A stretch of 5,101 nt of DNA from Candidatus Methanoplasma sp. (lineage in GTDB: Archaea; Thermoplasmatota; Thermoplasmata; Methanomassiliicoccales; Methanomethylophilaceae): NCBI GenBank assembly GCA_031256615.1, contig JAIRQG010000120.1:1-5101 (forward strand). Reading direction: 5' to 3'. A program made the position numbers and the translations under genes. The number at the start of each line of letters is the position of its first letter. Position 1 is the first letter of the stretch. Positions 1 to 5,101 of this stretch are shown here, in pieces. A model generated the notes under the pieces. That model was not told the origin of the DNA. It searched no databases and was given only the letters and a program-made list of their open reading frames with translations.

Positions 1-1635
1 TACGACGGAATGGAATCTTTTACAGATGATGGCGAAGCGCAGCGCGTGATAAGGCTCTTCGTCAGCTCAACGGGAAGCAAGAACAACACCGTGAAAGCAT
101 TGGAAAAGGAATTCGGTAACGAAGAGGCAGTGCTGAGGGAAGAGATCCAGTTCTCGTCGGAAAGGAAGTACAGTGCGGTGAGGATATCTTCCGGAGATAT
201 CTCTCGAACAATATTCATGGGCGCATGGCCCTTCCTCAGAGAGTACGTGAAAGATGAGGATATATCATCAAAGATATCAGAACTTTCTAAGAAAGGTCTA
301 AGAACGGTCGTCCTTTGCGAAGGTCAAGACGTTCCGCTCTATTCCGGCGATGAGCCTGCGGTACCCGAACTAAGATTGGTTGCACTGGTTTCGATCAGAG
401 ATGAGGTCAGGCCGGATTGCAGGGAGATAATAGACGAGTTCCAAAAGAACGGCATGGACCTTAAGGTGATATCCGGCGATGATCCGGAAACGGTCAACGC
501 TCTGTTCTCTCTTGCCAATATCTCAGGGGACAGGAACATAATCTCGGGAGATGAACTCGCGGCGCTGCCGGAGGATAAATTCGATGAAACCGTTCTCAGA
601 ACGAACATCTTCGGGAGGATGAAGCCCGAACAGAAGGAGATGGCAGTAGCATCTCTCAAAAAAAGCGGGCGGTATGTGGCAATGGTGGGCGACGGCGTCA
701 ACGATGTAAGATCGCTTAAAACAGCCAATGTGGGAGTGGCTCTCCAAAGCGGCAGCGGCGCGGCAAGAGGCGTTGCCGATATGGTCTTGGTGGACGATAA
801 CTTCTCGGCTCTTCCAAAAGCGATAACCGAAGGGAAGAAGACCGTCACCGGGATGAGGGACATTCTGCGTCTGTATCTGACAAGGAATTTCGTGATTGCA
901 ATACTTGTGGGGGTGCTCCTGCTTGCGCTGGGAAGGTTCCCGATGCTGCCTGTGCACAATGCGTTCTATGCCCTTGCATCGGTGTCATTCGCTGCGTTCT
1001 TAATGGCGATATGGGCCAGACCATCGAACAATAAGGCACTGATACTCCCCGGGGTCCTCAGATTCTCGATACCCATGGCGGTGATGATAGCCGGGTTCGG
1101 GTTGGTCGTGTATGCTGTGTTCCTGCATTACACCGGGAACGGGACCTTCGATCTGGGATATGATTTCTATTATGGTATGTATGAGGGATACGGAAGTTCG
1201 CCGATGTGGAATGACTGGAGCGGATTCTGGGCGCACATGTCTCCCGGCAACGAGAGCTTCGGAGAAGTGACCGCAAGGAACGCGATGCTGATATTCCTTA
1301 TGCTTACGGGGATATCCCAGCTGCTGTTCATCTATCCTCTGGCAAGATTCTACTCAGTGGACGGGATTGTTTCCAAGGACCTTAAACCTACAATACTGGC
1401 TCTTCTGCTGTTCGGACTCGTGGCGCTTGTGTATGAGGTACCTCAGGTAGCGGTGGGCGTGGCCTCGCTTGCATTGTTCCCCATAGAATATTATCTGATG
1501 ATAATCGGTTTCGTGATATTGTGGTTCCTCATCGCTGTGTTCTTGCTGAAGAGCCGGCCCATGAGGAAGATATCCGATGCGGCAGAATCCGCTTACCATA
1601 GGTCGCTTGAAGCGGAGACCGAGAAAGAAAAGTGA
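1..1635 (+). CDS. P-type cation-transporting ATPase, C-terminal part (5' end outside window)
   Basis: This is the C-terminal two-thirds or so of an ion-pumping P-type ATPase. The frame is open to the window edge, so the first Met (position 10) is almost certainly internal; the A-domain and the phosphorylated DKTG motif must lie upstream. Numbering from that Met: nucleotide-binding-domain signatures FSSERK (48-53) and MGAWPFL (70-76, a variant of KGAPE), then the P-domain motifs SGDD (155-158), FGRMKPEQK (201-209) and the Mg-binding GDGVND (227-232). Six hydrophobic helices follow (about 291-309, 316-336, 350-371, 423-445, 459-476, 493-514), as expected for M5-M10 of a ten-helix pump, then a charged tail. 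The FPMLPVH stretch after M5 resembles the FP-LP-H motif I recall from CtpE-like (calcium-type) ATPases; that assignment is tentative and the transported ion is inference. The M7-M8 loop is long and rich in Tyr, Trp and Gly. The TGA stop directly abuts the stop of the convergent exonuclease gene. Confidence 0.93.
   Translation, partial: YDGMESFTDDGEAQRVIRLFVSSTGSKNNTVKALEKEFGNEEAVLREEIQFSSERKYSAVRISSGDISRTIFMGAWPFLREYVKDEDISSKISELSKKGLRTVVLCEGQDVPLYSGDEPAVPELRLVALVSIRDEVRPDCREIIDEFQKNGMDLKVISGDDPETVNALFSLANISGDRNIISGDELAALPEDKFDETVLRTNIFGRMKPEQKEMAVASLKKSGRYVAMVGDGVNDVRSLKTANVGVALQSGSGAARGVADMVLVDDNFSALPKAITEGKKTVTGMRDILRLYLTRNFVIAILVGVLLLALGRFPMLPVHNAFYALASVSFAAFLMAIWARPSNNKALILPGVLRFSIPMAVMIAGFGLVVYAVFLHYTGNGTFDLGYDFYYGMYEGYGSSPMWNDWSGFWAHMSPGNESFGEVTARNAMLIFLMLTGISQLLFIYPLARFYSVDGIVSKDLKPTILALLLFGLVALVYEVPQVAVGVASLALFPIEYYLMIIGFVILWFLIAVFLLKSRPMRKISDAAESAYHRSLEAETEKEK
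1621..1632 (-). terminator. possible T-rich terminator of the exonuclease gene
   Basis: Read on the minus strand this is CTTTTCTTTCTC, almost immediately downstream of the exonuclease stop codon. Archaeal RNA polymerase can terminate on U-rich tracts without a hairpin. The tract lies inside the last codons of the convergent ATPase gene, where it encodes a Glu/Lys-rich tail, so its composition may simply reflect protein sequence. It is weak evidence only. Confidence 0.25.
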
Positions 1636-1638
1636 TCA
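1633..1638. other. abutting convergent stop codons (TGATCA)
   Basis: TGA at 1633-1635 ends the ATPase on the plus strand, and TCA at 1636-1638 is the complement of the TGA ending the exonuclease on the minus strand. Together they form the palindrome TGATCA, with no spacer between the two genes. Confidence 0.95.
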
Positions 1639-2244
1639 CGGACGGTATTTTCCGGATTTGTACATCCCGATCATGACATGGGATGCCATCCTCGCATCCG
1701 ACAGCGCGCGGTGGTCCTGTTTGTCGCCGATGCCCGCCGGATCGCCGGCGACGATCGTTTTGTACGCATGATCAAGTTTTGGGAACCTGTAACTGACGCC
1801 GTAGTATTCGCTGGGAAGCTTGCACACGTCCGTGGCAGCCTTCATGATGTCTGTGCACACATTGAACATCCCGCTCAGATGCCAAGGCTCTCTGAAAAGG
1901 AATTTGTCCATATCGAATGCCGTGTTGTATGAGGTCACGGTCCTGCCTTTCAGAAGTCCGGTGACATCCTCTTTCACTTTAAAGAGAGGCCGCGCCGCGG
2001 CCACGTCATCCAGGGTAAGGTCGGTGTTCTCGAAGATCCAAGCTTTGGTCCTGTGTTCTTCCCATTCCGTCACGTCATAACCCACAACTGAGGAATACAC
2101 ATCCCTCACGACCCCTCTGCCGATATCCGCTGAGCAGATGCCGACATCCACGACAAGGTCCCTCGGTCCGCCGTCAAGTCCCGTTGTCTCCGTGTCGATG
2201 ACATAGATCTCTTTGGGGATGCTGAAATAATCCTCTATTTTCAT
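1636..2244 (-). CDS. DEDDh-family 3'-5' exonuclease (DnaQ/RNase T-like)
   Basis: A 202-residue stand-alone exonuclease domain. All DEDDh metal-binding and catalytic positions are visible: Exo I with DTETTG (Asp17, Glu19), Exo II as N-x-x-FD-x-x-F (Asn107, Phe110, Asp111), and Exo III as HRALSDA (His178, Asp183). The family removes nucleotides from DNA or RNA 3' ends by two-metal catalysis. Members include the Pol III epsilon proofreading subunit, RNase T and oligoribonuclease, and the sequence alone does not tell which substrate applies here. No polymerase, helicase or BRCT domain is attached. The ATG overlaps the stop of the upstream membrane-protein gene by one base (TAATG on the minus strand), which fixes the start and suggests translational coupling. 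No convincing Shine-Dalgarno is seen, so reinitiation is plausible. The gene ends with zero spacing to the convergent ATPase gene. The DEDDh domain is secure; the biological role is unknown. Confidence 0.92.
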   Translation of the reverse strand: MKIEDYFSIPKEIYVIDTETTGLDGGPRDLVVDVGICSADIGRGVVRDVYSSVVGYDVTEWEEHRTKAWIFENTDLTLDDVAAARPLFKVKEDVTGLLKGRTVTSYNTAFDMDKFLFREPWHLSGMFNVCTDIMKAATDVCKLPSEYYGVSYRFPKLDHAYKTIVAGDPAGIGDKQDHRALSDARMASHVMIGMYKSGKYRP

Positions 2245-2807
2245 TATATTACGTCCGACCCATTCTGAATAGGGTCGAGCATTTTTATGACCATCGCCAT
2301 GACCGCGAGCATCACGGCGGCGAGAACCGCGGAAATGAGCATCACAACGGTTGTCAATGTGTTTCCGCCGGCAGATCCCTCATCTTTTGAAACAGGCTCC
2401 TCTGTCTTTAAGACAGGCTCCTCGGTCTCAAGATTTTTCATATCGGAGAAGCTCATCACGATGTTCGTTGTCAAATTTTTGAACACGTGCCTTACAACGT
2501 TGCCTTCCGAAACGGAATGATGATCGGGAGTCACCGTGGTATCCATATCTGGGTTGCTGCCGTCCGGATCGCATTTGTAGAACATTATTCCGGTCTTTTC
2601 CATATCGTAGATGTCGGAAGATGTTACAATGATAAGTTCGCCGCCCATTTTGATTTCCTTCCCGTTGGGGAAGTCAGCCTGAATGTCCTGAACATCCTGA
2701 TAGTATATCTTCACGGTGTTTTCCGAGGCGTACGACGCAGAGGATGCAAAAAGGGCTACAACTATGAATATCACCAATACTAAAATTGATGCTCTCAGCC
2801 CCCGCAT
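2244..2807 (-). CDS. Secreted/surface-anchored single-pass membrane protein, unknown function
   Basis: I do not recognise this 187-residue protein. It starts with a classical signal peptide: basic residues at 2 and 5, a hydrophobic core at about 8-21, and a likely cleavage after the Ser-Ala-rich stretch near residue 27 (SYA before Ser28). Residues 29-125 form a mostly polar, beta-looking extracytoplasmic domain with a single Cys (79), an acidic DPDGSNPDMD segment (80-89) and one N-glycosylation-type sequon (Asn111-Leu-Thr). A short stalk follows with the 7-residue repeat TEEPVLK/TEEPVSK (128-141) and a Gly/Ser linker (144-148). A transmembrane helix spans about 151-174, ending in a short cytoplasmic tail. 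The topology (signal peptide, ectodomain, stalk, C-terminal anchor) is that of an archaeal surface protein. It is the first gene of a two-gene unit with the exonuclease (TAATG overlap). No Shine-Dalgarno precedes the ATG, and the nearby TATA element would permit a leaderless transcript. Confidence 0.83.
   Translation of the reverse strand: MRGLRASILVLVIFIVVALFASSASYASENTVKIYYQDVQDIQADFPNGKEIKMGGELIIVTSSDIYDMEKTGIMFYKCDPDGSNPDMDTTVTPDHHSVSEGNVVRHVFKNLTTNIVMSFSDMKNLETEEPVLKTEEPVSKDEGSAGGNTLTTVVMLISAVLAAVMLAVMAMVIKMLDPIQNGSDVI
2391..2432 (-). repeat. short in-frame tandem repeat coding the TEEPV-[LS]-K stalk
   Basis: Two adjacent copies of a 21-base unit, sharing the plus-strand core ACAGGCTCCTC at 2392 and 2413, encode TEEPVLK and TEEPVSK at residues 128-141 of the membrane protein. 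The second copy has diverged at a few bases. The period is a multiple of three, so a copy-number change would lengthen or shorten the stalk without breaking the frame. Two copies alone are modest evidence of repeat dynamics. Confidence 0.6.
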
Positions 2808-2824
2808 ATAGTAGAATATATCTT

Positions 2825-2835
2825 CAATATATAAG
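2825..2835. promoter_or_regulatory. shared bidirectional TATA-like element
   Basis: The 74-bp gap between the divergent starts (2807 minus, 2882 plus) contains CAATATATAAG. It reads as AATATATAAG on the plus strand and as CTTATATATTG on the minus strand, both close to an archaeal TATA box. On the minus strand its centre lies about 23 bases from the membrane-protein ATG, the spacing expected for a leaderless start. On the plus strand, initiation about 26 bases downstream would leave a leader of roughly 25 bases before the ubiquitin-like gene. Other AT-rich words nearby (2811-2820 and 2844-2852) could serve instead. Prediction is by motif and spacing only. Confidence 0.45.
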
Positions 2836-2881
2836 AAAGGATTTCATAAAATCAAAATAAGGGCAAGCTTTTCTCTGTATC

Positions 2882-3076
2882 ATGAGCGCGAAAATAACGA
2901 TAGGAGGCAAAGAGCACGACGTCCCGTGCGGTTCGACCATCTGCGATGCAGTGCGTACGCTCGGTTTCGCACCGGATGCGTTCATATTCATGGCGGACGG
3001 AAAACCTGTCCCTATGGATACCGCGATGATCGACGGCACGGCTGTAAAGACCGTCAAGGTGGCTTCAGGAGGATGA
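2882..3076 (+). CDS. Ubiquitin-like small modifier / MoaD-ThiS family sulfur carrier
   Basis: A 64-residue protein with the shape of a minimal beta-grasp sulfur carrier: a short beta hairpin (ITIGGKEHDV, 5-14), a helix (STICDAVRTLG, 18-28), a strand with FMADGKPVPMDT (36-47), then the I-x-D-G-T-x-V-K turn and strand (50-56), and the diagnostic C-terminal Gly63-Gly64. In this family the Gly-Gly tail is adenylated by an E1-like enzyme and becomes a thiocarboxylate for sulfur transfer (molybdopterin, thiamine, tRNA thiolation) or an isopeptide conjugate (archaeal SAMPs). Which role applies cannot be read here: no E1, MoaE or ThiG gene is adjacent. Two Cys (16, 21) sit at the start of the helix. 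An upstream in-frame TAA at 2858 leaves ATG 2882 as the only sensible start; no Shine-Dalgarno is obvious. The last 12 bases overlap the convergent CobQ-like gene. Confidence 0.85.
   Translation: MSAKITIGGKEHDVPCGSTICDAVRTLGFAPDAFIFMADGKPVPMDTAMIDGTAVKTVKVASGG
3065..3076. other. 12-bp convergent overlap, codon-aligned
   Basis: The last four triplets of the ubiquitin-like gene (TCA GGA GGA TGA: Ser-Gly-Gly-stop) are exactly antisense, with matching codon boundaries, to the last four triplets of the CobQ-like gene (TCA TCC TCC TGA: Ser-Ser-Ser-stop). Each stop codon is the complement of a Ser TCA codon in the other gene. Confidence 0.95.
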
Positions 3077-3895
3077 GATATCCTCTATCTTTTTCAGATC
3101 CAGTCCGTATTCCTCTGCGATCTCCAGCAGCGAGTCCGCGTTGTTTATGAAGGCGTCCGTCAAAGTAGGGCCCTCAAGCTTCCCGCCTGTGGTGGAAAGA
3201 GAATCCTCTTCCGGGAACCTCAGGTATGCATAAGGTATAGTTCCGATGAATTCCATGCCCGTAAGCTCTTTGATCTTCTCAACAGCGCCCCCGAGTATTG
3301 AAGGATCGCCTCTGAATCTGTTTATTATGAATCCTTTCAGAAGCGGACGGACATCCTCCGGCATAAGCAGCCATGTTCCGTACAGGGCGGCGAAGGCCCC
3401 GCCTCTCTCGATGTCCCCGACGAGGATCGCGGGGATGCGGCGTTCTCTCATAATGCCGGTGTTCGCAAGATCCTTTTCCAAAAGATTCAGTTCGACAGGG
3501 GACCCGGACCCTTCGCAGACAACGGCATCATGTTTTGAGGACAGTCTGTCAAAGGCCTCGCATGCTTTCCTCATCACAGCCTTCCTGTTCATAGGGTCGG
3601 CATCGGAAATATTTTGAGATTCGCCGTTCACGATCAGCTGAATGGTCCCATTCCCGGACGGTTTCAGCAGCACCGGATTCATATCGTTCGACGGTTCGAC
3701 CCCCGATACCCAGGCCTGGAACGCCTGTCCCATCCCGATCTCGCGGCCGTCCTTTGTAATGAACGAGCTGATGGAAAGATTAGAGGCTTTGAACGGTGCC
3801 ACATTTACGCCCTTTTTATAGAGGTATCTGCAATACAACGCGGCAACGGTGGTCTTGCCTGCGCCGGAAGAAGTGCCAAGGAAGATGACCTTCAT
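3065..3895 (-). CDS. CobQ/CbiP-like ATP-dependent amidoligase domain lacking the glutaminase (GATase) domain
   Basis: A 276-residue protein matching only the N-terminal synthetase half of cobyric acid synthase. It has the P-loop GTSSGAGKTT (7-16), the substrate-region motifs APFKASN (33-39), DGREIGMGQAFQA (49-61) and DMNPVLLKP (71-79), then CEGSGSP (127-133), DLANTG (142-147), GDIERGG (160-166) and GFIINRFRGD (188-197). In CobQ this half activates corrinoid carboxylates with ATP for amidation. Full CobQ is about 480-500 residues with a C-terminal glutaminase; here the protein stops after a tail helix (about 248-262) and has no catalytic Cys. The ATG overlaps the stop of the full cobQ gene (ATGA, 3892-3895), with GGGGGAA (3901-3907, minus strand) five bases upstream as a credible ribosome site. 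It may borrow the neighbour's glutaminase, use free ammonia, or act on a different substrate. The family is certain; the reaction is not. Confidence 0.9.
   Translation of the reverse strand: MKVIFLGTSSGAGKTTVAALYCRYLYKKGVNVAPFKASNLSISSFITKDGREIGMGQAFQAWVSGVEPSNDMNPVLLKPSGNGTIQLIVNGESQNISDADPMNRKAVMRKACEAFDRLSSKHDAVVCEGSGSPVELNLLEKDLANTGIMRERRIPAILVGDIERGGAFAALYGTWLLMPEDVRPLLKGFIINRFRGDPSILGGAVEKIKELTGMEFIGTIPYAYLRFPEEDSLSTTGGKLEGPTLTDAFINNADSLLEIAEEYGLDLKKIEDISSS
3090..3094 (+). terminator. possible T-run terminator after the ubiquitin-like gene
   Basis: A run of five T residues lies 13 bases after the stop of the small modifier gene and could act as an archaeal U-tract terminator. It is inside the antisense of the convergent CobQ-like gene, where it encodes part of a Lys-Lys stretch, so it may be coincidental. 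No hairpin precedes it. Confidence 0.25.
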
Positions 3896-5101
3896 TGCTC
3901 TTCCCCCAGTATCTCCATCAATTTTTCGATATCCATATTATTCTCGAATGCCGATGCCAGCTTTTCTAGGTTCTCTTCTATGAAGTCGTCGTAATCTCTG
4001 GGCGGAGATGCGGAAAGTATGTTCTCTCCCCCTTTGACGAAGGACAGGAAGAATCTTCTGAAAGAAGGTCTCTCAAGCACCCCGTGGAGATACGTTCCGA
4101 ACAGCATGTCTTCCTCTCTGACCGAACCTTCTGTCTCGTCCCCGGTAAAACGTTCTATCCTGAAGAGCGGTTCTTCATGTACCTCGCTTACGCCCATGTG
4201 TATCTCGTAGCCGGTGACCGGCTCTCCGGTCTTAAGAAGAATGCCGTCGTTGAGAACGGTCCTTTTTTTGTACTCATCCCATCTTGTGATATTGTCAAAG
4301 AGGCCAAGCCCCTCATATGTTCCAGGCTGCTCCCTCTCTATGCCGTTGGGGTCTTCCAGAGAGCGGCCCATCATCTGATAGCCGCCGCATATCCCCAGTA
4401 TGGGGATCTTGCCTTTTTGTTCGGCGATCGTTTTATCCAGACTCTTTTCTTTCATCCAGATCAGATCTCCGACGGTATTCTTCGTCCCAGGTATTATTAT
4501 CGCTCCGGACCCGGCCAGTTCTTCGGGTTCGGTGACGAATCTTACCGTGGTGTCCTCCAGGTAAAGCGGATCGATGTCAGTGAAGTTGGATATCCTCGGC
4601 AGCCTTATCACGGATATCTTCATGTTTCCGCTGCCTTTGACCTTCATGTCCCTGAGGGCTTCGGAATCCTCATGAGGCAGTTCCAGCTCTATGTGCGGGA
4701 TCAAGCCTATCACGGGGATGTTCAGTATCCTTTCGAGCTCCTTTGCTCCCGGAGCGATCTTTGTGACATCTCCCCGGATATTGTTCAGGATTATTCCTTT
4801 TATCAGCTTCCTGTCCTCTTCTGGTATCAGTTTTATGGTACCGACCGCATATGCGAATGCCCCTCCCCACTCAACATTCACTACCAGCAGACAGGGGGCG
4901 CCGGCTATCTTCGCCGCACCGATGTTCGCTATGTCTCGGTCATAAATGTTTATCTCCGCCGGAGAGCCAGCACCTTCCATTACGACAATGTCGTAACGCT
5001 TTTTCAGGAATTCGACGGTCCTCCTCACAATGTCCGTTCCCGGCCCCGGCACGAATTTCCCGTAGTAATCCTTCACATTATAGTCGCCGTAAGGTTCTCC
5101 T
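3892..5101 (-). CDS. cobQ: Cobyric acid synthase (CobQ/CbiP) with GATase domain, 5' end outside window
   Basis: CobQ amidates the b, d, e and g carboxylates of adenosylcobyrinic acid a,c-diamide, using ATP and glutamine, late in corrin-ring synthesis. The frame stays open to the right edge, with GEPYGDYN encoded before the internal GTG at 5074-5076, so the N-terminal 90-100 residues, including the P-loop, are missing. Numbering from that GTG: MEGAGSPAEIN (33-43) and DIANIG (48-53), then IKGIILNNIRGD (92-103), complete the synthetase half. The triad-type glutaminase follows: RISNFTDIDPL (161-171), PGTKNT (196-201), GICGGYQMMG (228-237) with nucleophile Cys230, GYEIHMG (289-295), and GTYLHG (327-332) with His331. 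The usual GDIDRGG motif reads VNVEWGG (66-72), an unusual change. The stop overlaps the ATG of the GATase-less paralogue by 4 bases, so the two are surely co-transcribed. The strong GATase_3 signature favours CobQ over CbiA or CfbB, although a related tetrapyrrole substrate is not excluded. Confidence 0.92.
   Translation of the reverse strand, partial: GEPYGDYNVKDYYGKFVPGPGTDIVRRTVEFLKKRYDIVVMEGAGSPAEINIYDRDIANIGAAKIAGAPCLLVVNVEWGGAFAYAVGTIKLIPEEDRKLIKGIILNNIRGDVTKIAPGAKELERILNIPVIGLIPHIELELPHEDSEALRDMKVKGSGNMKISVIRLPRISNFTDIDPLYLEDTTVRFVTEPEELAGSGAIIIPGTKNTVGDLIWMKEKSLDKTIAEQKGKIPILGICGGYQMMGRSLEDPNGIEREQPGTYEGLGLFDNITRWDEYKKRTVLNDGILLKTGEPVTGYEIHMGVSEVHEEPLFRIERFTGDETEGSVREEDMLFGTYLHGVLERPSFRRFFLSFVKGGENILSASPPRDYDDFIEENLEKLASAFENNMDIEKLMEILGEEQ

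Noticed and set aside
10..12. ATG at position 10 as the true ATPase start
   Set aside because: The frame is open to the edge and a P-type ATPase needs its A-domain, M1-M4 and DKTG motif upstream. The visible part starts in the nucleotide-binding region.
183..201. Inverted repeat GATATC...GATATC around TCCGGA
   Set aside because: It lies inside ATPase coding sequence as Ile-Ser-Ser-Gly-Asp-Ile, and similar ATATC/CCGG words recur by codon usage across the window.
339..959. Long minus-strand open frame (206 codons) opposite the ATPase
   Set aside because: It lies wholly antisense to the conserved P-domain (GDGVND etc.), is Ser/Thr/Pro-rich without any motif, and is typical of a shadow frame.
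2808..2881. Cobalamin riboswitch or small RNA in the divergent gap
   Set aside because: Only 74 AT-rich bases, with no B12-box-like or structured sequence visible.
3067..3150. AGGAGG directly followed by ATG at 3073, opening a 25-codon frame
   Set aside because: The Shine-Dalgarno-like string is just the Gly-Gly codons of the ubiquitin-like gene, spacing to the ATG is zero, and the short frame is antisense to the CobQ-like gene.
3614..3994. Plus-strand open frames opposite the CobQ-type genes (also at 3246-3617 and 4691-4945)
   Set aside because: They run antisense to clearly conserved synthetase motifs and show no recognisable domain or start context.
5074..5101. GTG at 5074-5076 with AGGAG upstream (5097-5101, minus strand) as a real start of cobQ
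   Set aside because: The frame continues upstream with GEPYGDYN, which matches the CobQ region before the conserved D-Y-Y, and a start here would remove the P-loop. The AGGAG is also too far from the GTG (about 20 bases).

Overview
The window looks like compact archaeal chromosome. Three things point that way: a free-standing MoaD/ThiS-type beta-grasp protein ending in Gly-Gly (as in archaeal SAMPs), a TATA-like element with no clear Shine-Dalgarno in the one real intergenic gap, and an archaeal-style cobalamin (CobQ) locus. From overall protein flavour I would guess a euryarchaeon, perhaps a Thermoplasmata/Methanomassiliicoccales-type methylotrophic methanogen. That is inference only; no methanogenesis marker is present.

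Layout. (1) Positions 1-1635, plus strand: the C-terminal part of a P-type cation ATPase cut by the left window edge. (2) 1636-2244, minus: a DEDDh (DnaQ-like) 3'-5' exonuclease whose stop codon abuts the ATPase stop with no gap. (3) 2244-2807, minus: a secreted or surface-anchored small membrane protein, upstream of and translationally coupled to the exonuclease through TAATG. (4) 2808-2881: a 74-bp AT-rich divergent intergenic region, the only non-coding stretch of any size, with a near-symmetric TATA element. (5) 2882-3076, plus: a 64-aa ubiquitin-like/sulfur-carrier protein. (6) 3065-3895, minus: a CobQ-type amidoligase domain without a glutaminase domain, convergent with and overlapping gene 5 by 12 bp. 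(7) 3892-5101, minus: a CobQ/CbiP cobyric acid synthase with its GATase domain, cut by the right window edge and overlapping gene 6 by 4 bp (ATGA). There is no gene-free stretch over 300 bases. I saw no tRNA, rRNA, CRISPR array, insertion sequence or riboswitch.

How it fits together. Genes 7 and 6 form a transcription unit that probably acts in corrinoid (or related tetrapyrrole) side-chain amidation. The full CobQ carries a glutaminase but has a changed synthetase motif, while the GATase-less paralogue keeps the canonical motif. That complementary pattern is the most interesting signal here. Genes 3 and 2 form a second two-gene unit of unknown purpose. The ATPase has a long aromatic-rich M7-M8 loop. 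I see no clear evidence of a wholly new multi-gene system; the strongest candidate for something undescribed is the CobQ pair.
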